From: Microbacterium candidum
Lineage (GTDB): Bacteria; Actinomycetota; Actinomycetes; Actinomycetales; Microbacteriaceae
Direction: 5' to 3'
Length of the DNA stretch: 64,000 bases
Assembly: GCF_030315975.1 (NCBI RefSeq)
Contig: NZ_JASXSZ010000001.1
Span: 248,001-312,000, forward strand
Shown here: one piece after another, positions 8,189 through 16,279 of the stretch
Layout of the letters: the number at the start of each line of letters is the position of its first letter
Numbering within the stretch: position 1 is the stretch's first letter
Notes under the pieces: model-generated
Told to the model about the DNA's origin: nothing
Databases searched by the model: none
The model's input: only the letters and a program-made list of their open reading frames with translations
Position numbers and translations under genes: made by a program

Positions 8189-8583
8189 GCGGCATCCCCG
8201 GGGTACTCGTCGTCGGTGAGGTGGGCGCCCCACTCGGTCTCGACACCTGCAGGGTCGTCCGCGGCCTCCCACATGGCCAGGTGGCTCATGAAGTGGCCGG
8301 GGGCGGCGCCGTGCCAGTGCCATTCCCCGGGCGGCGTGTAGCTGGTGTCGCCCGGATGGAGCTCGACGAGCTCCCCGTCGCGGGACTGGACGTACCCGAC
8401 GCCCTCGGTGACGTGGAGCGTCTGGCCGTTCGCGTGCCGGTGCCACGCGGTGTGCGCGCCGGGCGTGAAACGCACGATGTTGACGCGCATGTGCTCCCCC
8501 CTCGCGATGACGTCGAAATAGACGTCGCCCGAGAACCACTCGGCCGGGCCCTTCGCGGTGGGCGTCTTCGGGATCATCTCCAT
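8185..8583 (-). CDS. Cupin domain protein
   Basis: 132 residues. Cupin motif 1 is FTPGAHTAWHRHANGQTLHVTEG, with three metal-ligand candidates (two His of HRH and the later His), and motif 2 is LHPGDTSYTPPGEWHWHGAAP. The family belongs to the carboxymuconolactone-associated small cupins; substrate unknown. The start is the ATG at 8583 (MEMIPKTPT). It lies 11 bases downstream of the XRE regulator and overlaps DUF2255, forming a three-gene unit. Confidence 0.87.
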   Translation of the reverse strand: MEMIPKTPTAKGPAEWFSGDVYFDVIARGEHMRVNIVRFTPGAHTAWHRHANGQTLHVTEGVGYVQSRDGELVELHPGDTSYTPPGEWHWHGAAPGHFMSHLAMWEAADDPAGVETEWGAHLTDDEYPGDAA

Positions 8584-8594
8584 GTGCGTGCCTC

Positions 8595-9470
8595 TCAGGA
8601 CGCAGCGTTCTCGCGACTGGGCGCGGGCAGGTCGGTGGTCGCCGCCCAGCTCGCGAGCATCGCGAGCGCGTCGGCGGATGCGGTGCCGGGCTCGGCGGTA
8701 TAGGTCGAGAGCGTGAGCCCGGGATCGGCCGGAAGCTCGAACGCCTCGTAGGTGAGGTCGACGTCGCCGACCACCGGGTGGTGGAGCTTCTTGACGCCGG
8801 TGCGGTGGTAGCGGACGTTGTGCGCGGCCCACAGGGTGCGGAACCGGTCGGACCGCGTGGACAGCTCGCCGACGAGATCCGTGAGGCGTTTGTCGTACGG
8901 GTTGCGCCCGGCCTCGCCGCGCATCGTCGCGACGAGCTCCTGGGTGGTCTGGTCCCACTCCCGGTAGAAGTGCGGCGCGGCGGGATTCAGGAAGGCGAAT
9001 CGCGCGCTGTTCGGAACCGGCTCGGCGAACACCGGGGAGTAGAGGGCACGGGCGAGGCGGTTGGCCGCGACGTAGTCGAAGTGGTTGTCCCGGATGAGCG
9101 CCGGCGCGTCGATCGCGTCGAGCAGGCGCTGGATGCTGGGGCGGATCGCCTCGGCACGCTTGCGCTGTCTGCGCGCCACTGGAGACGCGTTGGCCGTGCG
9201 GGCGAGGTCGAAGAGGTGTGCGGTCTCCGCGTCATCCAGCTGCAGCGCCCGCGCGAGCGCATCGAGGACGCTGTCGGATGCGCCGGACAGATCACCGCGT
9301 TCGAGCCGGGTGTAGTAGTCGACGCTCACGCCCGCGAGGAGCGCGACCTCCTCGCGGCGGAGCCCGGGCACGCGCCTGTTGCCGCCGTAGGCCGGCAGGC
9401 CTGCGCGCTCGGGCGTGATGCGGTCCCTCCGGCTGGAGAGGAACTCGCGCACATCGCTGCGGTGGTCCAT
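8595..9470 (-). CDS. XRE-type regulator with MmyB-like ligand-binding domain
   Basis: 291 residues. N-terminal helix-turn-helix GLRREEVALLAGVSVDYYTRLERGDLSGASDSVLDALARAL, then the MmyB-like PAS-related domain (RDNHFDYVAANRLARALYSPVF, FLNPAAPHFYREWDQ, FRTLWAAHNVRYHRTGVKKLHHPVVGDVDLTYEAFELP). This architecture is very common in actinobacteria and usually controls an adjacent oxidoreductase; here the cupin and DUF2255 genes are the direct followers. Start chosen at the ATG 9470 (MDHRSDVREFL). Confidence 0.9.
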   Translation of the reverse strand: MDHRSDVREFLSSRRDRITPERAGLPAYGGNRRVPGLRREEVALLAGVSVDYYTRLERGDLSGASDSVLDALARALQLDDAETAHLFDLARTANASPVARRQRKRAEAIRPSIQRLLDAIDAPALIRDNHFDYVAANRLARALYSPVFAEPVPNSARFAFLNPAAPHFYREWDQTTQELVATMRGEAGRNPYDKRLTDLVGELSTRSDRFRTLWAAHNVRYHRTGVKKLHHPVVGDVDLTYEAFELPADPGLTLSTYTAEPGTASADALAMLASWAATTDLPAPSRENAAS

Positions 9471-9545
9471 GTCCCCGACGCTACGCCGCCGCATCCGCGT
9501 GAGGGAGGTTCCGTCAGTACCGGGCTCGCCCGGCGCAGGAACGAC

Positions 9546-9908
9546 TCATGAACGCGACCGCACCCGCTTCGTGATGAGTCGTGCGACGACGGCCGCCGGG
9601 ATCGCGCACACAGGCCCGACGAACGCGAGGCCGAGGGCGAAAAGGATGCGGGGCAGCAGCGCTGTGTGGCTCGTGTTGGCCGTCAGGAGGAACAGCGCGA
9701 CGAGCAGGTAGCCGTAGAGACCGGAGGCCAGGATCGCGGTCCCCATGCGGTTCGCGAAGATCCCGATCGCGATGGCGCCGAGCGCCCACGGGATGAGGGT
9801 CCACGCCGTCCCGCCGAAGAGGATCTGCCCGCTGAGCGCTCCGAGGCCCGCCCCGACCGCGGCGCTGACCAGGACGAAGGCGGCCCGGGACCCTGTATCC
9901 GTCACCAT
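9546..9908 (-). CDS. Four-helix membrane protein of the PadR-HAAS operon
   Basis: 120 residues with four predicted membrane spans and a basic end (ARLITKRVRSRS). Not recognised as a named family. Its start overlaps the end of the HAAS membrane gene by 7 bases, making it the third gene of a PadR-led operon. Role unknown; the neighbourhood suggests envelope or signalling function. Confidence 0.6.
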   Translation of the reverse strand: MVTDTGSRAAFVLVSAAVGAGLGALSGQILFGGTAWTLIPWALGAIAIGIFANRMGTAILASGLYGYLLVALFLLTANTSHTALLPRILFALGLAFVGPVCAIPAAVVARLITKRVRSRS

Positions 9909-10681
9909 GCCGTCGCCCTCGCGACCGGCCGGATCGAGAGCAGGAACCGGACGAGGAAGAGGATGCCGAAGGCCAGCGCGACGACCCCGTCGGCGTAGAG
10001 CATCCCCTGTCCCCAGATCCCTCGCGTCATGCCGTCGGCCGCGGCCGCCACGACGAGCGCGAGCCCGGCGCCGACGAACGCGGTGACGCCGACCGCCGCG
10101 ACGACCGCACGCGGCAGCCGGGGTGCAGCGGTGTTCCCGCGGCGGGCGATCCGAGCCACCCCGAGGACGATGGCGGCCACGACGAGCCCGATGGCAGCGG
10201 CAGACAGGATGAAGAGGAAGGAGTCATCCGAGCTCTCCAGCGCCGCGGCGGTGCTGCAGTCCGTGGCCGTGGGCTGCACGGCGAGCCAGTGCGCGCATCG
10301 CGCCGCGGGGAACGAGTAGCCGACCGGCGCCCCGTAGACCCACTGCGTCGACGTGAGCTGCGCGAGGGCCCGTGCGGCGAGCGCGGCCAGCCCGATCGCC
10401 GCGAATCCGTAGAGGCCGAGCTGGGCCGCGGCGGTCACCGTGGCGACGAGGATGGCGCGCGGGCTGCGGCGATTCTCCGCCTGGGAGATCACGGGTGCGT
10501 CGCCGAAGGCGGCGACGGCCGCGCGCTCGGCATCGCGCTGCGCCATCCCCTCGCGCCGGAACGCATCGGCGGAGTCCAGCAGATGCGTCTCGGTCTCGTT
10601 CAGCATCCGCCGGCGCTCGGCGGGCGTGCCCTCGAGCCGGTCGAAGAGGTCGTCGAGGTAGTCGTCGATGGGGTCGTTCAT
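9902..10681 (-). CDS. HAAS/permease-prefix domain membrane protein
   Basis: 259 residues. The soluble N-terminus DDYLDDLFDRLEGTPAERRRMLNETETHLLDSADAF...DAERAAVAAFGDAPVI is the HAAS-type helical domain that goes with PadR regulators in Gram-positive bacteria; the remainder has about six membrane spans, with a two-cysteine extracytoplasmic loop between spans (about residues 145-165). The ATG overlaps the PadR stop (ATGA). Probably the signalling partner of PadR; mechanism unknown. Confidence 0.78.
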   Translation of the reverse strand: MNDPIDDYLDDLFDRLEGTPAERRRMLNETETHLLDSADAFRREGMAQRDAERAAVAAFGDAPVISQAENRRSPRAILVATVTAAAQLGLYGFAAIGLAALAARALAQLTSTQWVYGAPVGYSFPAARCAHWLAVQPTATDCSTAAALESSDDSFLFILSAAAIGLVVAAIVLGVARIARRGNTAAPRLPRAVVAAVGVTAFVGAGLALVVAAAADGMTRGIWGQGMLYADGVVALAFGILFLVRFLLSIRPVARATAW

Positions 10682-11001
10682 GCCGTTCCTCCCAGCACCA
10701 TGTCCATACCGCGCGCGAAGCGCGCCCAGTCCGCCGCCTGCTGCGCGCGGGCTTCGCGGCCCGAACCGCTCAGCTCGTAGACCCGTCGACGGCGCCCGCC
10801 GACGACCTCCCACGAGCTGCTGACGAGGCCGCGGCGCTCGAGTCCGTGCAGGGCGGGATAGATCGTGCCCTCGGCGAGCACGAACTCCCCTCCGCTGCGG
10901 TCCTTGATCGCCGATGCCAGCTCGTACCCGTGCGCCGGACCCGTCGCGAGCGCGGCGAGCAGCAGGAGCTCGAGGTTGCCCTTGATCCGATCGTTCGCCA
11001 T
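10678..11001 (-). CDS. PadR family transcriptional regulator
   Basis: 107 residues: NLELLLLAALATGPAHGYELASAIKDRSGGEFVLAEGTIYPALHGLERRGLVSSSW, then GGRRRRVYELSGSGREAR, a typical PadR winged helix plus dimerisation helix. It leads a three-gene operon with two membrane proteins. A TTGACA-17-TAGATT promoter at 11010-11038 predicts a transcript starting about two bases before the ATG, and the promoter is built of CCTAG-type inverted repeats, so autoregulation is likely. Confidence 0.9.
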   Translation of the reverse strand: MANDRIKGNLELLLLAALATGPAHGYELASAIKDRSGGEFVLAEGTIYPALHGLERRGLVSSSWEVVGGRRRRVYELSGSGREARAQQAADWARFARGMDMVLGGTA

Positions 11002-11038
11002 ACCTAGGAAATCTAGGCATAGAGATTCTAGGTGTCAA
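11002..11038 (-). promoter_or_regulatory. PadR promoter with embedded inverted repeats (near-leaderless)
   Basis: Minus-strand -35 TTGACA (11038-11033), 17-base spacer, -10 TAGATT (11015-11010). The ATG is at 11001, so the predicted leader is only about two bases and no Shine-Dalgarno fits. ACCTAG at 11002-11007 pairs with CTAGGT at 11028-11033, and further CTAG words lie between: a probable PadR operator covering the promoter. Confidence 0.65.
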
Positions 11039-11090
11039 GACCCGGCCCGGCGGGCCCCACCGCGTCCCGGATACGTCGGCGCCCAGCTCG

Positions 11091-11960
11091 TCAGACGATC
11101 GGGTCGGCGAGCACCTCGGTCAGGACGCGGTCGTGGAGTCGCTGCGGGTCGGGGCTCGACAGGCCCGCCATCGTCGCGAGCGCCTTCCACAGCGCCCAGC
11201 CACGAGCGCGCTGCCACGTCGCATCATCCAGTCCGGCGGCCCCGCGGAACTCCTGCCGCTCGCCGCCCTCGAAGAAGGTCCACGCGATCACGAGGTCGCA
11301 CGCGGGATCACCGATCCCGCACGTGCCGAAGTCGATCACGGCCGACAGGCGCCGATCCTCGACCAGAAGGTTCCCGGAAGCGACATCCCCATGGAACCAG
11401 ACCGGCGCGCTCGGCCACGCGCTGGTCGTCGCGGTGAGCCAGATCTCGCGGCACAGCGTCGCATCGACACGCGCTCCGAGCCGCTCGAGGGCGATGTCGA
11501 CCTGATCGCTGTAGGCGCTCGGATGGCAGCCTCGGAAGTGGGAGTGCGCACCGGCCGCGGGTCCCGCATCCGTCGGAAGTCCACGGATGGTGTGCAGCGC
11601 GGCACCGAGATCCGCCGCGAGCGCTCGCCGGTCGACGTCCCTCGCATCGGTCAGGGTCTCGCCCGGCAGCCACCGGCGGATCGACCATGGGTAGGGGTAG
11701 CCGCTTCCCGGCGCGCCCGACGCGAGCTGCTCGGGGATGGCCACCGGCATCCGCCCGGCGAGCGCACGCAGCACGCGCTCCTCCTTCGCGACCCCGGGGA
11801 CGTAAGCCTCACCGCTCGGCAGCCGGACCGACAGGTCGTCGCCGAGCCTGAACGTCCGGTTGTCCCATCCCTGCGCCGGCACCGGCCTGACGGGCAGCCC
11901 CGCCCACTCCGGGAACTGCGCGGTGACGAGCTCGCTCACGAGGGCCGCGGTGATCTCCAC
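11091..11960 (-). CDS. Aminoglycoside phosphotransferase (APH)-family kinase
   Basis: 289 residues. Catalytic Brenner motif VWFHGDVASGNLLV (Asp192) and metal-binding AVIDFGTCGIGDPACDLVIAW (Asp210), plus the N-terminal GWDNRTFRLGDDLSVRLPS nucleotide-binding strands with the usual lysine position changed to Arg (SVRLP). Family members phosphorylate aminoglycosides, macrolides, choline or homoserine; resistance cannot be claimed. I chose the GTG at 11960 (VEITAALV) with GAGG upstream; the longer ATG form adds a non-conserved basic tail. Confidence 0.83.
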   Translation of the reverse strand: MEITAALVSELVTAQFPEWAGLPVRPVPAQGWDNRTFRLGDDLSVRLPSGEAYVPGVAKEERVLRALAGRMPVAIPEQLASGAPGSGYPYPWSIRRWLPGETLTDARDVDRRALAADLGAALHTIRGLPTDAGPAAGAHSHFRGCHPSAYSDQVDIALERLGARVDATLCREIWLTATTSAWPSAPVWFHGDVASGNLLVEDRRLSAVIDFGTCGIGDPACDLVIAWTFFEGGERQEFRGAAGLDDATWQRARGWALWKALATMAGLSSPDPQRLHDRVLTEVLADPIV

Positions 11961-12166
11961 CTGCCTCAGTCTGCCGGACCGGATGGGCGGCGGGCTGCGC
12001 CGACCCTGGTGACGCTGCATGTGCCGCTGGTGGCGTGCTCCACCCGTGACGGAGCTGCTGATGGTCGACCTCGCCGAGCAGTCGGCGCGGCAGGCCTGCC
12101 GGCACCGCCCCTGGGGTCAGTGAGGGGCTCGGCTCACCCCGGACGGGTCCGCGCACCATCGCCCGC

Positions 12167-13375
12167 ATGCTGGAATGGATTCCCGTGCGCACTGTCCTCC
12201 GCCGATCCGGCGTCCCGTATCTGCTCGCGACGTCGTTCGTCGGACGGCTGCCGTCGTCGATGGCGGCACTCGCCCTCGTACGGCTGGTGGTGGATGCAGG
12301 CGGCGGATACGCGTTCGGATCGACGGTGACGGCGACCTACATCCTCGGCGGGATGATCGGTCAACCCGTCCTCGCGCGGGTGGTCGACCGGACCGGGCGG
12401 CGGCGGCCCGTGCTCGTCGGCGCGGCGGTCGCGGCGACCATCGGCTTCGTCGTCACGGCGTTCACCGTCGCGTCGCTGCCGTGGCTCGCCCTCGGGGCGG
12501 TCCTCGTGGCGGGCCTCGCGACCCCGCCCCTCGAGTCCGTCCTGCGCAGTCTGTGGACGGTCCTCTTCCTCGATCCGGTCGAGCGGAACTCCGCGTACGC
12601 CGTGGATGCGGCGGTCCAGGAGCTCGCGTTCGTCATCGGTCCGCTGCTCACGGCGGTGGGCATCCTCGTGTTCGGCGCAGCGGGGAACGTCTTCGCGATG
12701 GCGGCCGCCGGCCTCGTGGGCGCGGTCGCTTTCGCCGCGCATCCCCGCATCCGTCGCACCGATCCGATCAAGCCGGAGGGCGCACACGGATCCCCGCTGC
12801 TGCGCGCCCCGTTCGTCCGTCTCCTCATCCTCGTCATCGCGATCGCGGCCCCGGTCGGCGCGCTGACTATCAACGCGACCGCCTACGCCGAGATGGCGGG
12901 CGATCCCTCCATCTCGTCGTGGGCGATCGCGCTCAACGGATTCGGCGCGTTGACCGGTGCCCTCCTGACGGCGCGGTTCCCGTTCCGGGCGGCGCCGGAG
13001 CGCCTTGTGCGGCGGCTCGGCGTCATGATGGCCGCCCTGTATCTGCCGACCGCGTTCTTCGGGGCCCCGGTGTGGCTGTGGCTCACGTTCGCGGCGATCT
13101 CCGGGCTCCTCCTCCCCGTGCTGCTCACGCAGGTGTTCGCCCTCACGCCCGCGCTCGTGGATGCGCATCACGGCAACGAGGCGAACGCGTGGGTCATCTC
13201 GGCGTTCGCCGTCGGCAACGCGGGAGGGACGATCCTCACCGGGCAGATCCTCGGTGCGGCGGGTACGTCGGCAGGCATCACGATCGCCGCCGTCGCGTGC
13301 GGAGCGATCGGGATGCTGGGCTCCGCCCAGGCCGGCAGACGCGCCCTCCGTCGGGTCGACGAATCCGTGGCGTAG
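12167..13375 (+). CDS. MFS transporter
   Basis: 402 residues with about twelve membrane helices. The loop 2-3 motif VLARVVDRTGRRRPVLVGA is the MFS A-motif variant (D-R-x-G-R-R). Resembles the actinobacterial drug/metabolite exporters of the YfiS/Cmr-like type; substrate unknown. Its end overlaps a 16-base tandem duplication that repeats the stop codon. No close operon partner upstream. Confidence 0.85.
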   Translation: MLEWIPVRTVLRRSGVPYLLATSFVGRLPSSMAALALVRLVVDAGGGYAFGSTVTATYILGGMIGQPVLARVVDRTGRRRPVLVGAAVAATIGFVVTAFTVASLPWLALGAVLVAGLATPPLESVLRSLWTVLFLDPVERNSAYAVDAAVQELAFVIGPLLTAVGILVFGAAGNVFAMAAAGLVGAVAFAAHPRIRRTDPIKPEGAHGSPLLRAPFVRLLILVIAIAAPVGALTINATAYAEMAGDPSISSWAIALNGFGALTGALLTARFPFRAAPERLVRRLGVMMAALYLPTAFFGAPVWLWLTFAAISGLLLPVLLTQVFALTPALVDAHHGNEANAWVISAFAVGNAGGTILTGQILGAAGTSAGITIAAVACGAIGMLGSAQAGRRALRRVDESVA

Positions 13376-13392
13376 CGAGTCCGTGGCGTAGC
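13361..13392 (+). repeat. 16-bp tandem duplication across the MFS stop codon
   Basis: GAATCCGTGGCGTAGC followed directly by GAGTCCGTGGCGTAGC, one mismatch. The TAG stop is inside the unit, so the duplication leaves the MFS protein unchanged but places a second copy in front of the next gene. Confidence 0.85.
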
Positions 13393-13394
13393 GA

Positions 13395-13883
13395 ATGGAT
13401 AATGATCGCGTGACGGACGACTGGCAGACCCGCGTCGACGAGTTCTGGGCGCGCTTCGACGACAGCGACGCACCGAGGATGCTCGCCGCCATGCGCGTGC
13501 TCGTCGACGAACGTCCCCCGGGCGACGCCCACGCGCTCGCCGAGTGGGGTGGTGTGCATGACGCACTGGGCCTCGAGGAGGATGCGGTCGGCCCGTATCG
13601 CCGTGCACTCGAGATCGGTCTGGAGCCGATCGCCGCGCATCAGGTGACGCTGCAGCTGGCGAGCACTCTGCGGAACCTGGGGCGGTTCGACGAGGCGATA
13701 GAGCTTTTGCAGAACCTCGACGCCCCCGAGCTCGGCGATGCCCCCGCCGCCTTCCTCGCACTTGCGCTGCACAGCGTGGGTCGCGCGGATGCGGCACTGC
13801 AGACCGCCCTCACAGCGTTGTCCGTACACCTGCCTCGCTACGGCCGCGCCCTCGCCGCCTACGCGGCCGACCTCACGGACTGA
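13395..13883 (+). CDS. Tetratricopeptide-repeat protein
   Basis: 162 residues forming about three TPR-like helix pairs (DAHALAEWGGVHDALGLEEDAVGPYRRALEIGL, TLQLASTLRNLGRFDEAIELLQNL, AFLALALHSVGRADAALQTALTALS). Such proteins are frequent, unlinked, and of unknown partner. Start is uncertain: ATG 13395 or GTG 13410; GATAAT just before the GTG could be a -10 box, which would make a transcript starting near that codon. Confidence 0.75.
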   Translation: MDNDRVTDDWQTRVDEFWARFDDSDAPRMLAAMRVLVDERPPGDAHALAEWGGVHDALGLEEDAVGPYRRALEIGLEPIAAHQVTLQLASTLRNLGRFDEAIELLQNLDAPELGDAPAAFLALALHSVGRADAALQTALTALSVHLPRYGRALAAYAADLTD

Positions 13884-13892
13884 GACGGGCGG

Positions 13893-14606
13893 TCAGCGAG
13901 CGCTGGGGTCGATGGCCGCCGTTATGCGTGCGACGACGATCCAGGCGAAGACCGCGCCGACGATGACGAGCGCATCGCTGACAATAGAGATCGTCAAGCC
14001 GGCGATGAAGCCCGGGAGCGAGTTGCCGGTGAGCAGCATCCGTCCGCCGATCCCACTGGTCAGGTTGCCCGCGATCCACAGCACCCACCAGATTCCCCGG
14101 ATCCCACCGTCCAGGTCGGCTCGTGAACTGCGCGCGATGTCCGAGACGTTCTGGAACGGGAACCACAGCGAGACGATCGGGATGAACCACGATCCGACGT
14201 GCCAGCCGGGCGATCGCCGGAGGGAGCCGGCGGGAAGGGAGGCCGCGGCGCGGTACTGCCACACCATCCAGCAGACGCCGGATGCCAGGAGGACGAGCAG
14301 CGACAGGATGCTGACCGGCCTCGAGATCGCGTCGTACGCCTCGAGGGCGTCGATCCCGACCAGCCCGGTGCTGTACGCGTTGAGGGAGACGATTCCCCAG
14401 AGGTTGACGATGATCGTCACCCCGGACAGCGCCGCGTACGCCACGATCAGCCCGCGGGTGGCCCCGCCGATGCCGCGCAGCGGTCGGACCAGCCATGCGC
14501 CGGGGCCACTCGCGTACATCGGTGCGCCGTACTGCGGCTGCGGGGGCGGGGGATAGGCGGGCGGTCCGTACGAGGGCTCGGGCTGAGGAGGAACAGGGTC
14601 GCTCAT
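13893..14606 (-). CDS. DUF4328 membrane protein
   Basis: 237 residues. A proline/tyrosine-rich cytoplasmic head (about 1-35, PPQPEPSYGPPAYPPPP) precedes four to five membrane helices. The RRSPGWHVGSWFIPIVSLWFPFQNVSDI segment is the DUF4328 signature. Function unknown; the Pro-rich head is common in actinobacterial membrane proteins near cell-envelope systems. ATG at 14606. Convergent with the TPR gene, 9 bases between stops. Confidence 0.82.
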   Translation of the reverse strand: MSDPVPPQPEPSYGPPAYPPPPQPQYGAPMYASGPGAWLVRPLRGIGGATRGLIVAYAALSGVTIIVNLWGIVSLNAYSTGLVGIDALEAYDAISRPVSILSLLVLLASGVCWMVWQYRAAASLPAGSLRRSPGWHVGSWFIPIVSLWFPFQNVSDIARSSRADLDGGIRGIWWVLWIAGNLTSGIGGRMLLTGNSLPGFIAGLTISIVSDALVIVGAVFAWIVVARITAAIDPSAR

Positions 14607-14748
14607 GAGAGTCCTCGTGATCGGCGGTGATGGCGAAGCGCTGCCCGAACGATAGCAGTCGGATGAATTCCGCAGCGGTGCCCGTGCGCTCTCACGGATC
14701 GACGCCGACGTGCGTGGTGCGGGGATCGCACCACGCACACGCCTCACA

Positions 14749-16278
14749 TCAGGCGGCAGCCAGATCGAGATCGTCCGGCAACGAGAGATCTGGTCCGTAC
14801 GTCGTGCCGAACGGATGGACGACGCGGTCGCCGGAGGACCACCGCGGCCAGCCCGGGTCGCCGATGCGGGCGAACGCCGCCCACGCGCGCATCATGTCGC
14901 GCGAGACGGCAAGGCGGTCGAGGCTGCGCCCGGTGAGCGGAACGCGGTCCACCGTGCCGAACACGTAGGCGAGCTCGAGGCTGTGGCAGGCGCCGAGGAT
15001 GCCGCCGAGTACTTCCGTCGGCTGCCGGAACTCATAAGCCCACACATCAGCCGTGCGGTCGGCGGCCTGGTCGGCGATCGTCCGGGCGCCCACCTGGAAC
15101 ATCTGCGCGCTGAAGTGCCGCGCATAGAGGAGGAACGGCGGCTCATCGGGGTGAGCCGCCGCGAGCTCGTCGTACGAAGCGCCGAAGGGCATCGCCGCGA
15201 CCCGCGCCGCCGCATCCCCCGCCGTCATCTGCGGGCCGAACGTCGGATCGTTCGCGAGGAACATGCCCGCCTCGTGGGTCGTCCAGCCGATGAGGAGCGC
15301 CTTGTCCGCGAGCGCGGCCGGAGCGTCATCCCCGAACGGATCGCGAGGCAGATCACGAGCGTCGAGCGACGGCGCGAACCCGGCGATCCCCTCCAAGGAG
15401 ACCCGCCCGTCGTCGCCCGTGGGCTCGAGCGGCATTCGGCGCAACACCTCTGCCTGCGCCTCGATGAGCCGCTCGAGGGGAATCGCCCGCAGCTCCTCGG
15501 ACGAGGTCACGCCGAGCATTCCGCACACGTCAGCACGGAGGGATGCTGCCGCATCCGCCTTGTTCGCGCGCGCGATGGGGCCGCTCATCATGATCGACCG
15601 GGCGAAGAGCCCCTCGGCGGCGGGCATCGCACCGAGCGTCGCGACCTTCGCGCTGCCGCCTGACTGACCGCTGATCGTGACCCGGGCGGGATCGCCGCCG
15701 AAGGCCGCGATGTTGCGCTGCACCCATTCGAGCGCCGCGACGATGTCGAGCATGCCGGCGTTCGCGGAGCCCGCCTCGTCGAACTCTCGCAGGTCCATGA
15801 AGCCGAGGATCCCGAGGCGATGGGTCACCGTGACGACGACGATGTCCTCCGCCGCGGCGAGCACGTCCCCGTTGAAGGCCATCTCGTTGCCGGAGCCGTG
15901 CGTGAACCCGCCGCCGTGCAGCCACACGAGCACCGGGAGCCCGTCAGCGGACGGCGTGCTCGGCGTCCAGATGTTCAGCCGCAGGCAGTCCTCATCCATG
16001 GGAGATCCCTCGACAGGCGATCCCGTGCGCGGATAGAGGAGAGACAGGAGCTTCTCCCCACGCGCACCCTCCGTGAGCCGGGTGTCGGCCTGCGGGGCCG
16101 AAGGGCCGAAGACGAGCGCGTCGCGGACTCCGTCCCAGGACTCGACCGGCTGCGGCGGGCGGAACCGGTTCGCCCCGCCGGTGGAGGCGCCGTACGGCAC
16201 GCCGAGGAAGCTGCGCACGCCCGCGTTGTCGATGCCGCGGAGCTCTCCCGAGTCGACGGTGACGGTGGTGTATGGCAT
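14749..16278 (-). CDS. Type B carboxylesterase
   Basis: 509 residues, full length for the carboxylesterase/lipase B family. Oxyanion loop HGGGFTHGSGN (121-131), nucleophile Ser206 in TISGQSGGSAK, acid Glu336 (THEAG), His432 (ACHSLELAYVFGT), plus the EDCLRLNIWTP motif (96-106). No signal peptide, so cytoplasmic. The MFS gene ends one base before its start codon on the same strand, an operon arranged as MFS then esterase; the pair probably imports and de-esterifies a carbohydrate ester or similar compound (inference). Confidence 0.92.
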   Translation of the reverse strand: MPYTTVTVDSGELRGIDNAGVRSFLGVPYGASTGGANRFRPPQPVESWDGVRDALVFGPSAPQADTRLTEGARGEKLLSLLYPRTGSPVEGSPMDEDCLRLNIWTPSTPSADGLPVLVWLHGGGFTHGSGNEMAFNGDVLAAAEDIVVVTVTHRLGILGFMDLREFDEAGSANAGMLDIVAALEWVQRNIAAFGGDPARVTISGQSGGSAKVATLGAMPAAEGLFARSIMMSGPIARANKADAAASLRADVCGMLGVTSSEELRAIPLERLIEAQAEVLRRMPLEPTGDDGRVSLEGIAGFAPSLDARDLPRDPFGDDAPAALADKALLIGWTTHEAGMFLANDPTFGPQMTAGDAAARVAAMPFGASYDELAAAHPDEPPFLLYARHFSAQMFQVGARTIADQAADRTADVWAYEFRQPTEVLGGILGACHSLELAYVFGTVDRVPLTGRSLDRLAVSRDMMRAWAAFARIGDPGWPRWSSGDRVVHPFGTTYGPDLSLPDDLDLAAA

Positions 16279-16279
16279 A

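Noticed and set aside
11091..11960. Aminoglycoside resistance gene
   Set aside because: Catalytic motifs of the APH fold are present, but this family has many non-resistance kinases and nothing points to a drug substrate.
14749..16278. Long open frames on the plus strand opposite the carboxylesterase and MFS genes (e.g. 16073-17671)
   Set aside because: High-GC shadow frames: Arg/Asp/Gly-rich composition, no domain, and fully covered by well-supported genes on the other strand.
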